Shown here: positions 36,224-44,982 of the stretch, piece after piece
How the letters are laid out: the number at the start of each line of letters is the position of its first letter
Numbering within the stretch: the first letter of the stretch is position 1
From: Bog-756 sp963833585
Lineage (GTDB): Bacteria; Actinomycetota; Acidimicrobiia; Acidimicrobiales; RAAP-2
Length of the DNA stretch: 64,000 nt
NCBI GenBank assembly: GCA_963833585.1
Contig: CAWHYF010000003.1
Location: 62,001 to 126,000 of the forward strand
Reading direction: 5' to 3'
Notes under the pieces: model-generated
Seen by the model: the letters and a program-made list of their open reading frames with translations, nothing else
What the model was told of the DNA's origin: nothing
Database searches by the model: none
Translations under genes and position numbers: made by a program

Positions 36224-36261
36224 CCGGAGCCAATCCGTAAAGCGGGTACCGGGTCTTGACA
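36224..36261 (+). repeat. IS right terminal inverted repeat
   Basis: Pairs with 34550-34587; ends ...GTCTTGACA. Confidence 0.85.
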
Positions 36262-36274
36262 GACGAATCGGGGA
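36262..36274 (+). repeat. target site duplication, right copy
   Basis: Second copy of GACGAATCGGGGA immediately after the IS. Confidence 0.9.
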
Positions 36275-37313
36275 CGAGCGGCGAGTGGGGAAGGAAGCCT
36301 GTACCAACGCACCTCCGATGGGCGTTGGGTAGGCGCAGTCGTCTGCGCCACGGCACCAAGGGACGGCAACTGCGCAAGACGGTCAGTGCGAAGAAGCGAT
36401 CAGATGCCGTCAAGAAGCTCAGGAAGCTTCAGGAGAACCTCGCTAAGGGTTTGCCGCCACCTGATGACCGCCTCACGGTGACAGGGCTCTTTGAAGGCTG
36501 GTTGGAGCAGGTAGTGCCTCTCCGGGTGCAACCAGTCACAGCCGCCAACTACTCTTCATTGTTCAGGACCCACATCAAACCAGGGCTCGGACGGAAGAGA
36601 CTGGTCAACCTCCAGCCAGACGATGTGCAGCACTTCGTCAACGGGAAGCTCGACGAAGGCCTCTCCGTTCGCACGGTACGACACCTCCGAGGTCTTCTCG
36701 TGCAGGTACTGGATTATGCAGTTCGCCAGGGGAAGGCCGTTCGCAATGTTGCGACGATGAACGACGGTCCACGCCTGGAGACAAACCGTGAAGGTCGATC
36801 ACTGACCGTCGAGCAGGCGAAGTCCCGATTGAAGACCGTGGAGGGCGATCGATTAGAGGGTCTCTATGTCCTCATGCTGGCCACCGGGATGCGACCAGGT
36901 GAGGCCTTCGGTCTTCCATGGAGCAATGTTGACCTCAATGGTGGGCAGGTGACCATCAAGCAGGCACTCGTCCGACAAAAGGGCGGAAATGAGATCGGTC
37001 CTGGGAAGGTCGGCAGGCGGGGCTGGCGGACGGTCCAGATTCCAGAACCAGTCGTTGAGGCCCTTATCGCCCACAGGGACCGACAAGCGAAGGAGCGGAT
37101 CGAGGCGGGTGACACATGGGAAGACAAGGACCTGGTCTTCTGTACCCCCATCGGTACGCTCCTCGACCCGGATTAACCACCAGAAGGCATTCGCCAAACT
37201 GACCGAGAAGGCAGGCATCGGTCGGTGGCATCCCGGCCGATGTCTACGGTCACCTTCTTGATGGACAAAAAGCACGAACCGCCGACGCCATGGAATCAGC
37301 CCTCTGGAGCTGA

Positions 37314-37568
37314 GGGGTTCGCACGACCTCGTGTTCCTGCGATCACCGTGGACGCCACGAACAACAACCCCACCAGCATGGCGTAGTTGATGTGACCGAA
37401 GGCCAGGAGCGGATGTGAGCGACGGTCCTGAATGTGGTTTATCGGAATCGGGATTTCGAGCTGGCCCGAAATGGCACCTGGCATGGGACCCGGATTGATT
37501 GCGACTCGTAATGGTGGGGGGGACGCTTCTCGTTGACATATGCCTGCCATCCCAGCTCGTCGAGCTGA
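37314..37568. other. short spacer between integrase remnant and propeller gene
   Basis: About 255 bases; one minus-strand open frame of ~84 codons exists, but it shows no family resemblance, ribosome site or promoter, so nothing is called here. Confidence 0.4.
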
Positions 37569-38926
37569 CTACGGATTGCTGGGGCTCCAATGCCCTCCTC
37601 CGTCCACCGTGCCCATGAGGACCGAATAGCAACTGCATCCCGGATGTCGTGCAACCGCCCAACCATCCTCGGAAGTCGCAAAGACCATCGACTGCGTTTG
37701 ATTTGGCTGCCACGTCGGTGTGGGTAAGGTCCTTTCCCATGTTCCGCCTGCATCCGTCGTCGAGTACAAATCCGGCCCGAAGAACACTGACCAACCTCTG
37801 TAGGTCGACGCCGAGAAAGGAATACCGACACCAGTACTGCTCCACTTGCCAGTTGCTGGATCGCTTGGAGTTGGGTGGGGCGTCCAGGATGACCCTCCGT
37901 CGTCAGTGGTGAAGGCAACCGGAGGATTGGGCGCACCGCTGGGAGGCGCTCCAAGAACCGCGCCATCCTGGCCAAAGAAGGTGGGCGTCTGAAATGAGTC
38001 CGTCTGCGGAAGTCCGGAAGCCTGCTGCCAGGAGACACCACCGTCCTTTGTCTGGAATAACGAGCCCTCCTCCCCGCCCCCACCTACAAATACGGTGGCG
38101 TTCACCATCCAGCCATCGAGGTCATTGGTGAACACGATCCGGGCACCGGACGTTCCTGGCAGATTGCCCACCCGTGCCCAGGTCATGCCTCCATCACTCG
38201 TCGAGAACAGCGCACTGGTACCCGCCTGGTCCGGTCCGATTGCGGCGAATCCGTGTGCGGCATTCACGAAGCTGAGAGAGATGTTCGCTCCGCAGGTTTG
38301 CACGCATCCGGGCAACGGCGTGAACTGCCAAGTTTGGCCGCCATCGGTCGAGCGCTCGATTCCGCTACCCGGGATGGAGGCATCTCCCGGAGCTATCACG
38401 CCTGGAACCCTTTCGGCGAGACCGGGAACATCCTCGACCGGGAGCCATAGGTCGCTTGAACCAACTCCCACCATCGGGCCGCTGCGGTAGCCGGGATCGG
38501 CGCCAACGAGGAGGGGGGGCGTAATCGTTTGCCACGAGGTTCCACTATCGGTCGTCAGGTAGAGGCCATCGCCGTTGGCCATCCACACTGCGTTACCGGA
38601 GACGCCGACTGATATGGCCGAGGTGTAGGTGAGCAGAGGACCCGCAACCTTCCCTGATACGGTGACCTGGAACTGCGGTGGCCGTCCCACCGCCATGAAC
38701 CGACGGACGTCGGCCGAGTGCCCCGCGTGTCGCCTCGACTCGCCGCAATACCGACCCAGGTGCCGATGAGGATGAGCGCCAGCGTGATGATGCCCGAAAC
38801 GAACCAGCGTCGGCGACGGCGTTGCCGTGCCTCTTTGAATAGTGCCTCTGCGATCTGCTCCTGAGTTTCCCTCTGTCGATCATCAAGAATGCTCACTAGC
38901 GATCTCCCCTCCGCCATGCTCATCAC
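37569..38926 (-). CDS. membrane-anchored BNR/YCF48-like beta-propeller (cassette A1), frame broken ~38700-38750
   Basis: ATG 38926 overlaps the gntR stop by 4 bp. N-terminal part: ALFKEARQRRRRRW followed by one TM helix (FVSGIITLALILIGTWVGIA). The extracellular part (from ~38696) is in another frame: repeated propeller blades such as LYLTTDSGTSWQ, IERSTDGGQTWQF, LFSTSDGGMTWA, LFQTKDGGVSWQ, LYSTTDAGGTWE, each with the S/T-x-D-G-G-x-x-W turn of sialidase/YCF48-type repeats. Span is 1358 nt, not a multiple of three. Could be an indel artefact, or the propeller may be expressed alone from ATG 38696. Same architecture as the products at 41179 and 42804. Confidence 0.78.
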
Positions 38927-39282
38927 GAGAGCCCCTCGATGATCTGGATCACCTCATCGGGTCGGTAGCCCTGGGTCCGACAGAAGTCGACCAGGTCCCG
39001 GACCCGCTTGACCACAGCACTGCGCTCGGGAGTACCGGCCACGGTGATCCCTCTCCCCCGCTGGAAATCGAGCAGACCCTCATCCCGGAGGATGCGGAGC
39101 GCCCGCAGCACGGTGTTCTTGTTCACCCCCAGAACGGCCGCCATGTCCTTGGCCAGGGGAAGGCGGTCCCCGGGTCCGGCCTCGCCGTCAGCGATGGCAC
39201 GACGGATCTCGGCGGCCACCTGGTCGTGCAAGGCGAGTGGGTCAGAGCGATCGACCTTGACAGGGAACATGGTGCCATTCAT
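38923..39282 (-). CDS. GntR family (YtrA-type) transcriptional regulator, cassette A
   Basis: 119 residues. VKVDRSDPLALHDQVAAEIRRAIADGE, then the winged helix GDRLPLAKDMAAVLGVNKNTVLRALRILRDEGLLDFQRGRGITVAG, and a short C-terminal helix pair (VRDLVDFCRTQGYRPDEVIQIIEGL). The short tail and lack of an effector domain are typical of the YtrA subgroup, normally linked to ABC transporters; none is present here. Its ATG lies in one arm of CATAG-N5-CTATG (39280-39294), suggesting autorepression. Stop overlaps the anchored propeller gene (ATGA). Confidence 0.9.
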   Translation of the reverse strand: MNGTMFPVKVDRSDPLALHDQVAAEIRRAIADGEAGPGDRLPLAKDMAAVLGVNKNTVLRALRILRDEGLLDFQRGRGITVAGTPERSAVVKRVRDLVDFCRTQGYRPDEVIQIIEGLS

Positions 39283-39294
39283 AGTAGTCCTATG
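39280..39294. promoter_or_regulatory. inverted repeat CATAG-N5-CTATG over gntR start
   Basis: CATAG (39280-39284) and CTATG (39290-39294). The gntR ATG on the minus strand is part of the left arm. The same half-sites with the same 5-bp spacing occur at 60899-60913 next to the broken gntR copy, so this is a candidate operator shared by the family. Confidence 0.6.
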
Positions 39295-39317
39295 CAGAGG
39301 GCGTTACCAGGCCTGCC

Positions 39318-40128
39318 ATGACCGTCACCGACACTCCGACTCATCGGACCAACGCCGACGGAAGCCCAGGTCCTATTTGAGGAGGCGAAGGAACGCCGCA
39401 AGCGGAGATGGCTAATCGGAGGCATGACATTTTCATTCGTGATCTTCGTCGGAGTCGTCGTTGGTTTGTTAGCGATCCAAGGCGGCGGGAGATCGTCTCG
39501 ACCCGTGGCCCACCTCAGGCCCCCTCAACCGACGACGGCAGTGGCACCTGCTCGCTTCGCCATTCGGCCGGTCCTTTGCTACGCACCACCGTTCGCAGTC
39601 CCCTTGGGTCAAAGTCCATCCACTGGCCCCTTACCGACGTGCTCACCGACATCTCAGTTGACCGCCGCCAATCTCGAGGTAACTCCGGCGTCGAACAATG
39701 TGGAGGGCTTCACCTCCAACGCCAACATCGGTGCCGATCCCCAGTTCGCCACCTACCCGTCGACCACCTCGTCGAATAGCACGGACAGCCAGGGGGTGGT
39801 ACTTCTACCCGGAACATCTACCATTGGATCGGGTCGGTTCGTGCTCGGCCCGGTTGGCCTCGCCCGTGGTGCAATCGCAACGGCACAGGCCAACAATGAG
39901 TCAGGTCAGTGGACAATCCTCCTCAGGCTCACGCCCAACGGTGCTGCCCAATGGGACGCCTTGGCTGCCCAGCAGTTCCACGCCATCGTTGGAATAGTCA
40001 TCAATGGTCAAGTGGTCTCAGCGCCGATTACGCAGCCAACTCAGCGGGCCTTCACATCGTTCGATGGACAACTTCAGGTCGGTGTCTTTACCGAGCACCT
40101 GGCAAAGACCATTGCTTCGGAGCTGTAG
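39318..40128 (+). CDS. membrane-anchored protein with SecD-P1-head-like domain (cassette A2), frame broken
   Basis: ATG 39318 starts MTVTDTPTHRTNAD; the continuation EAQVLFEEAKERRKRRW, TM helix (GGMTFSFVIFVGVVVGLLAI) and exterior are one frame away (811 nt in total). If the break is real, a product could still begin at ATG 39424 with the TM as signal. The C-terminal ~150 residues (GVVLLPGTSTIGSGRFVLGP, WTILLRLTPNGAAQWDALAA, HAIVGIVINGQVVSAPI) resemble the periplasmic P1 head of SecD, but no SecD membrane part exists. Divergent from gntR-A. Confidence 0.65.
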
Positions 40129-40147
40129 ACATACCTCGGTGAGATAG

Positions 40148-41074
40148 ATGACCCTCCTGGATGCACTTCCCGAAATCCCCACGGCGGCCGATCCCGAGCT
40201 GCTATTTCGTGAGGCCAGGCAACGACGCAGGCGGAGGTGGTTGATCGCCGGAATCTTCGGCGTTGTCGTCACTGCACTTGTGGTGGGAGTGGTGGTTTCG
40301 GTTGGCGGGATTGGTGACCTCCAGAATCCAGCCTCCTTGTCTACTGCTGGGGGTCGATTCATTCCCCCCACCTCCACGAAGGGTGATGCCACCACGATGC
40401 AGTTGAGGTTGCCCGACGGACGAGGATTTACCCTCAGCTATCCGAAATCGTTGGATTTGTCCCGGTCAACCATCACGGCTGGCGGTCAAGTCGACTGGAC
40501 TGCGCAGACCGGCCCGTTGCAGTGCTGTGACGAGTACGTTGCCCCCTACTTCGGGTCCGTCTCATCGGTCTTCTACGGGAAGCCTCTTGCCGTATATCGA
40601 GGGGCATACGGGCGAGTCGTTCCCTACTATGCAGGTACACAAGAGCGGTTCCCCCTCCTCTACTCCAACATGGACTATCTGGCCTTTCGGTTCGGCCCCT
40701 GGGTGGTCTTGGTCGGAGACATGGCTGATTCTTCGTACTGGACAGCCCGGATGACGACTGCCGAGCGGGCCACATGGGCTCGCTCCTTTGACGCATACAT
40801 CACCCAAGGCGGCTACCTGGTCTACCACCCGCATTCCCCCTTAACGGTGTCTCGTGGACCCATCGACATTGTATTGAGCCACGTCGGGGGCTCCCTTGAA
40901 ATCAGCGGGCCGGTTGAATGCACAGCCTCGCTGTCGTCACCGAGTGTCAATGAGGGGATTACCTCATGGTGTGATCCCCGCTCCCAGGTTAGGGTCGCAG
41001 CCACCGGGACCACCGCATTTACGCAAGCGGCCGCATCGGGCTTGCGTGTCGCAACGCTACGACCGATCTCATAG
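40148..41074 (+). CDS. single-TM anchored protein of unknown exterior fold (cassette A3)
   Basis: 308 residues. ADPELLFREARQRRRRRWLI repeats the family's juxtamembrane motif, followed by a TM helix (AGIFGVVVTALVVGVVVSVG). The ~240-residue exterior begins with QLRLPDGRGFTLSYPKSLDL and contains two pairs of cysteines (LQCCDEY; ECTASL...SWCDPR). No known domain recognised. 19 bp downstream of A2, so probably co-transcribed. Convergent with the next cassette. Confidence 0.8.
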   Translation: MTLLDALPEIPTAADPELLFREARQRRRRRWLIAGIFGVVVTALVVGVVVSVGGIGDLQNPASLSTAGGRFIPPTSTKGDATTMQLRLPDGRGFTLSYPKSLDLSRSTITAGGQVDWTAQTGPLQCCDEYVAPYFGSVSSVFYGKPLAVYRGAYGRVVPYYAGTQERFPLLYSNMDYLAFRFGPWVVLVGDMADSSYWTARMTTAERATWARSFDAYITQGGYLVYHPHSPLTVSRGPIDIVLSHVGGSLEISGPVECTASLSSPSVNEGITSWCDPRSQVRVAATGTTAFTQAAASGLRVATLRPIS

Positions 41075-41111
41075 ATGAACCCCGTTCCTTCATGCCCAGA
41101 AAGTGACGTTG

Positions 41112-41149
41112 TCGACGGCGGTATAACCAACACCTCTTGGAGCCGTCGA
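41112..41149. terminator. weak hairpin between convergent cassettes A and B
   Basis: TCGACGGC (41112-41119) pairs with GCCGTCGA (41142-41149) over a 22-base loop. It lies between the converging ends of A3 and B1, so it may stop both, but the loop is long and no U-tract is present. Confidence 0.3.
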
Positions 41150-41178
41150 GTCAAGGATTAGATGCTCTCAACGTGTAC

Positions 41179-42435
41179 TTACAGTCTGATGTTGATCCTG
41201 GCTCCACTGGTGGGGTCGAGTCGGGTGATGGACCTGCCCGTACTCGGCACTGACCAGAGGTACTTCCCCGTTCCCGCAAGCGACTGCACGTAGCTTGGGT
41301 AGCCGAGTTGGCGAGTTGCTCTCATGGCGAGGCGGTCATGGCTGATGGGCATCACCCGATAGAGGTAGCCCTTTCCATTGGTCGCCCAAATGCCCTGGTC
41401 CGTGGCCGCCAGGCTGAGGGCTCCGGCATCGACCCGGACCACGGCGAGGACCTTCCCGGTCGTGAGGTCGAGACGAGCGACAAACCCATTGCTCGGCGAT
41501 CCGCCCCCGAATGAGGAGTCCATCAACATCCCAGCCGCCCACATCGACCCTCGGCACTCCAGCAGACGCTCGACGTTCCCGGTCTTCCCGTCCACGTGGA
41601 TTGCGGTGGTGGCCACGTTGGATAGCCCGCTCAAATGGGCAACACCGAGCAGACCCTCAGCGACCCACGCTCCTTCATGGTCGGCGACGACACTGTTGTC
41701 GACCGCCGAAGTGAGAGGGAACTGGCCGGTCCTATCTCCGGTTCGTGGGTCAATGGTTACGGAGTAGCCACGAGCAGAGATCACCCAGAGATCGCTACTC
41801 ACCGCAGCGACAGCGCTGGGCAGAAACTGGCCATCGGGATACGTGAACGTACCTGGGAGGGATGGAGGTGGACCCAGGGCGATCTTCTCTTGTACCCGAC
41901 CGGTGTGCACGTCAATCCGGGTGACGAAGCCGGTGTCGAATCCGGCCGTCCAGATCGAACCGTCGACCACAGTCGAGGCTTGGGGAGCGGCAACCGAAGC
42001 CCAGCTGGTGACGGCGGGCCGGTTCCCTAATCCGATGCGGACAATGCCGCCCACGGCCGACGAGGCTGGTGGCTGACCCGGCTTGGTTGGTGCACCCATA
42101 GTGACCCAGACCGCCCCCGCCCCACTGGTGATCTGCTGTGGCGGCCCCCATGGAGATGCGCTCTCAACTAACACTGGAGGCGGGGCAGACTTCAAGGCTG
42201 ATTTACCAAGATGTTGACCAGGGGGAACTCTTCCAGTCTGTATGGCCACCAACAGCGATCCGACTACGGCAACCACGATCGCAGCCACGAGGAGACGTAG
42301 ACGCCGGATCCGCTTATGCCGATGAGCCTCTTCGATCAGCGCCTGAGCTGCGGCCGAACCTTCGGCGTCACTCACCAGACCTTCGGTCGAGGGAAATCCT
42401 TCAACCTCAATCACGGCAACACCATGTTGGGTCAC
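41179..42435 (-). CDS. membrane-anchored YVTN/NHL-like beta-propeller (cassette B1)
   Basis: 418 residues. ATG 42435 overlaps the gntR-B stop by 4 bp (ATGA), the same coupling as in cassette A. AAAQALIEEAHRHKRIRRLR precedes a TM helix (LLVAAIVVAVVGSLLVAI). The exterior shows blade-like repeats: GAVWVTMGAP, GSIWTAGFDTGFVTRIDVHTGRVQEKI, SDLWVISARGYSVTIDPRTGDRTGQFP, GSMWAAGM, NGFVARLDLTTGKVLAVVRV, KYLWSVPSTGRSITRLDPTSG, typical of YVTN/NHL propellers. Complete frame. Probably a surface-exposed binding or sensing module. Confidence 0.85.
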   Translation of the reverse strand: MTQHGVAVIEVEGFPSTEGLVSDAEGSAAAQALIEEAHRHKRIRRLRLLVAAIVVAVVGSLLVAIQTGRVPPGQHLGKSALKSAPPPVLVESASPWGPPQQITSGAGAVWVTMGAPTKPGQPPASSAVGGIVRIGLGNRPAVTSWASVAAPQASTVVDGSIWTAGFDTGFVTRIDVHTGRVQEKIALGPPPSLPGTFTYPDGQFLPSAVAAVSSDLWVISARGYSVTIDPRTGDRTGQFPLTSAVDNSVVADHEGAWVAEGLLGVAHLSGLSNVATTAIHVDGKTGNVERLLECRGSMWAAGMLMDSSFGGGSPSNGFVARLDLTTGKVLAVVRVDAGALSLAATDQGIWATNGKGYLYRVMPISHDRLAMRATRQLGYPSYVQSLAGTGKYLWSVPSTGRSITRLDPTSGARINIRL

Positions 42436-42782
42436 TGGAAGCTCTCGATGATCTGAATGACTTCGTCGGGCCGGTAGCCCTGCCGCTGGGCAAATGCGAC
42501 CAGCTCTCGTGCCCGAGTAATCAGTAGGCCCTTCGTCGGAGCGTCTCCGGCCACCGTGATCCCTCGGCCACGGCGAAACTCCAAGAGCCCCTCGTCCCGG
42601 AGAGCCCGCAGGGCACGCAGAACCGTGTTGGAGTTGACGCCCAGAACGGCGGCCAGGTCCCGGGCCGGAGGAAGACGTTCGCCTGGACCTGCCTCGCCCT
42701 CGGCGATGGCCCGCCGCATGAGGCCCGCCACCTGCTCGTTGAGGGGGACGGAGCTGCTGGGATCGACCTGGACATTCAACAT
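42432..42782 (-). CDS. GntR family (YtrA-type) transcriptional regulator, cassette B
   Basis: 116 residues: MLNVQVDPSSSVPLNEQVAG, winged helix GERLPPARDLAAVLGVNSNTVLRALRALRDEGLLEF and RRGRGITVAG, then RARELVAFAQRQGYRPDEVIQIIES. Very close to the cassette A regulator over the whole length, indicating duplication. Start codon lies in the left end of a palindrome that also covers the divergent gene's start. Only 21 bp separate the two divergent ATGs. Confidence 0.9.
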   Translation of the reverse strand: MLNVQVDPSSSVPLNEQVAGLMRRAIAEGEAGPGERLPPARDLAAVLGVNSNTVLRALRALRDEGLLEFRRGRGITVAGDAPTKGLLITRARELVAFAQRQGYRPDEVIQIIESFQ

Positions 42783-42806
42783 AGTGATAGTTAGAGTATC
42801 ACCATG
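42780..42806. promoter_or_regulatory. palindrome spanning both divergent start codons of cassette B
   Basis: CAT-A-GTGATA-N7-TATCAC-C-ATG: the GTGATA/TATCAC arms (42784-42789, 42797-42802) are perfect and the outer CAT/ATG are the two start codons. TAGAGT (42792-42797) is a -10 box 6 nt before ATG 42804, so at least that gene is likely leaderless. A dimeric GntR protein bound here would block both genes. Confidence 0.65.
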
Positions 42807-44108
42807 ATGCAGGATGGGGGATCAATCCTGGTCGAGCAACGACCGGCGACCGCCACCTCCGTTGAACCCGCCCAAGCGCTCATCGAAGAGGCCCGCCGAC
42901 GCCACAGGAGGCGTCGGATCGGGATGGCAATCATCCTGGCCGTGGTGCTGGTGATCGGTCTGCTTCTAACCTGGTTGGCCGGAGGGTTTGGCGGCAATGC
43001 CACTCGGAGCCTCCGCTCTCCCTCCGGCAACGCTTCCACTCCAAGCGCTCCTCCCCCCAATGCGTCTGTGCTGCCAGCCACGCCGGTGGCGCTCGGGCAC
43101 GGTCCGACGGACATCTACTTTCTCAATGGCGAGCAGGGCTGGCTTGCCACCGGGTGTGACGGCTATTGCTACGAGTCGAACCCCCACATCATCCGAACGG
43201 TCAACGGGGGACACACCTGGAGCGACGTGACTCCCCCGAACATGGCAGCAGCCGCTCTCCCAAGTGGGCCGGTGTGGTTCCAGTACGGCGGCGTGGTCAA
43301 GGTGCGCTTCACCAGTGCGACCCGAGGCTGGTACCTGCAGGCTGGTGAGCTGTGGAGCACCAACGATGGCGGCAGGAGATGGTCGCAGGCTCACCTTGGT
43401 GGAATCGTCACCACCCTGGCATCGTCGGGAAATCGGGTGTGGGCACTGGTGGATTCCTGTGGTGGGTTTCCCTGTGCATCTTTCCACCTGTTCTACCGAT
43501 CGGACTCTGATGCAACCTGGCAGCACTCCCCCCAGACTCTGTCATCTGGATCGGGCCCAGAGGCTGGTTCACGTCTGGATGCGTTCGATCACACCGCCTA
43601 CATCGCCCTACCGGGCCACACCTACAGCACCACCTCCCCGGGACCGCTCCACAAGGTTGAGTCCTCGTGCCATCCCGTCGGATCATTGACACCAAGGGTG
43701 CTTGTTGGACTGTGCTTCGGTGGTGATACCGCCGCCACCAACCGATTCGCCGTGTCGACTGATGACGGTCAACACTGGCACCCGCTCGTTGTCGGTCCGC
43801 CATCTAGCGGTTGGTCTGGTGCCATCACGACCAATGGTCACGGTGTCCTCTTCTACATCACCGGTGGATCACAGCTATGGCGGTGGGACATGACCGGTCG
43901 GACCTGGACAGAAGTCCTCCATACGACACCCGGCTCCACGGATGAGATGTACCCGATCTACTTTGCCGATGCCAACAACGGATTCGTCGGCGAGGACGGA
44001 AGCACCGGTGTCCATTTGCTGGAAACGCACGATGCTGGGTTGACATGGACGCAGGGGAAGGTAGCGGAGGTGCGCTCGCAGGGACCGTCTAACCCCGCCG
44101 TTTCCTGA
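42804..44108 (+). CDS. membrane-anchored BNR/YCF48-like beta-propeller (cassette B2)
   Basis: 434 residues. VEPAQALIEEARRRHRRRRIGM, TM helix (AIILAVVLVIGLLLTWLAGG), then blades with IYFLNGEQGWLATG, IRTVNGGHTWSDV, ELWSTNDGGRRWSQA, RFAVSTDDGQHWHPL, IYFADANNGFVGEDG, LLETHDAGLTWTQG, the sialidase-like S/T-x-D-G-G-x-x-W turns. Frame intact. Divergent from gntR-B across 21 bp. Exterior likely forms one six- to eight-bladed propeller; ligand unknown. Confidence 0.85.
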   Translation: MMQDGGSILVEQRPATATSVEPAQALIEEARRRHRRRRIGMAIILAVVLVIGLLLTWLAGGFGGNATRSLRSPSGNASTPSAPPPNASVLPATPVALGHGPTDIYFLNGEQGWLATGCDGYCYESNPHIIRTVNGGHTWSDVTPPNMAAAALPSGPVWFQYGGVVKVRFTSATRGWYLQAGELWSTNDGGRRWSQAHLGGIVTTLASSGNRVWALVDSCGGFPCASFHLFYRSDSDATWQHSPQTLSSGSGPEAGSRLDAFDHTAYIALPGHTYSTTSPGPLHKVESSCHPVGSLTPRVLVGLCFGGDTAATNRFAVSTDDGQHWHPLVVGPPSSGWSGAITTNGHGVLFYITGGSQLWRWDMTGRTWTEVLHTTPGSTDEMYPIYFADANNGFVGEDGSTGVHLLETHDAGLTWTQGKVAEVRSQGPSNPAVS

Positions 44109-44241
44109 TCCCAGAGGGGACACGCCAGGTGTGGGCCTATCGGAACGCCCCAACGGCGCCACCGGTCTTCTGCACGCAGCGACGGCACCGCTTCCCTTCT
44201 CATGGCCGATGACGACGACAGCGAGGAGCGCCGAGTGCAGG

Positions 44242-44247
44242 CATAAT
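44242..44247 (+). promoter_or_regulatory. -10 box (CATAAT) before methyltransferase
   Basis: CATAAT ends 7 nt before GTG 44255, consistent with a leaderless promoter. Confidence 0.45.
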
Positions 44248-44254
44248 CGGACAC

Positions 44255-44950
44255 GTGAAGGCTTGGTATCCAGATGAGCAGGGGTTCGCCGGGAGCGAGC
44301 ACCTCGATGCCCGCTATGTCACCGCCTATGACCGCAAAGCGAAGTACGACCCCTCAGAGGACATCACGATCCTGCGTGAGGTCGGTCTGACCAAGACATC
44401 GACGGTCCTCGACCTCGGGGCGGGGACTGGGGTCTTTGCCATTGCCGTCGCCGAACATTGTGATCATGTCATCGCCGTGGATGTTTCGGCACCAATGATT
44501 CAAATGCTTCGTCAACAAGTTGAGGCTTCCGGCCGGGACAACGTAACCGTCATCCAGGCGGGATTTCTCTCCTACGAACACCAGGGCGGGCCGGTCGATT
44601 TCGTCTTCACCCGGAACGCCCTTCATCAACTACCTGACTTCTGGAAAGTGATCGCCCTTCAGCGCATGGCCTCTTGCCTCCGCTCTGGAGGCATCCTGCG
44701 TCTGCGGGATCTGATCTTCGATTTCGATCCAAGCGAAGCTGATCGAGCCATCGAGGCCTGGATGGCTGGGGCGGTGTCAGACCCAAACGACGGATTCACC
44801 GCCGACGAGCTGGCAGAGCACACCCGAACCGAGTTCAGCTCCTACAGTTGGCTTGTCGACAAGATGCTGTCCAAGGTTGGATTTGAGATCCTCCAGAGAA
44901 ACTTCGTGCGAGCTGCTTATGGGGACTACACCTGTCGGAAGGCGCTATGA
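44255..44950 (+). CDS. class I SAM-dependent methyltransferase
   Basis: 231 residues from GTG 44255. Motif I VLDLGAGTGVFAIAVAE (~50-66), motif II HVIAVDVSAPMIQML, and post-motif FTRNALHQLPDFWKVIALQRMASCLRSGGILRLRDL. C-terminal helical part with EHTRTEFSSYSWLVDKMLSKVGFEILQ typical of small-molecule methyltransferases. A FAD monooxygenase gene follows after 32 bp, so the two may modify the same compound. Confidence 0.9.
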   Translation: MKAWYPDEQGFAGSEHLDARYVTAYDRKAKYDPSEDITILREVGLTKTSTVLDLGAGTGVFAIAVAEHCDHVIAVDVSAPMIQMLRQQVEASGRDNVTVIQAGFLSYEHQGGPVDFVFTRNALHQLPDFWKVIALQRMASCLRSGGILRLRDLIFDFDPSEADRAIEAWMAGAVSDPNDGFTADELAEHTRTEFSSYSWLVDKMLSKVGFEILQRNFVRAAYGDYTCRKAL

Positions 44951-44982
44951 AGGCATCGCCGTTATCGTGATCGAAGGACCGA

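Larger units (their letters stand above)
34550..36261 (+). mobile_element. complete IS481-type insertion sequence (1712 bp)
   Basis: Ends TGT...ACA. The terminal 38 bp (34550-34587 and reverse complement of 36224-36261) agree at 26 of 38 positions by eye, with an unbroken 9-bp match at the inner edge. A 13-bp target duplication flanks it. One transposase gene occupies the interior. The left end also holds repeated GGCTCCGG...TTGACAC words (~34575-34660), plausible transposase binding sites. Inserted into the integrase remnant; no internal decay is visible, so it may be recent and active. Confidence 0.92.
34487..37313 (+). pseudogene. decayed tyrosine recombinase (phage/ICE-type integrase), split by an IS
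   Basis: N-terminal AP2-like part in the first frame reads EGSLYQRTSDGRWVGAVV (ending ~36345); then a frame change to GTKGRQLRKTVSAKKRSDAVKKLRKL, the SAM-like core domain (FEGWLEQVV..KPGLGRKRL..FVNGKLDEGLSVRTVRHL) and catalytic Arg in LATGMRPGEAFGLPW. A second frame change near 37170 separates GTLLDP from NHQKAFAKLTEKAGIGRWHP; about 35 codons with the H-x-x-R box are deleted, and VYGHLLDGQKARTADAM (with the nucleophile Tyr) resumes in a further frame to TGA 37313. IS 34550-36261 interrupts the 5' end. Adjacent to tRNA-Ala, its probable integration site. Confidence 0.88.
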
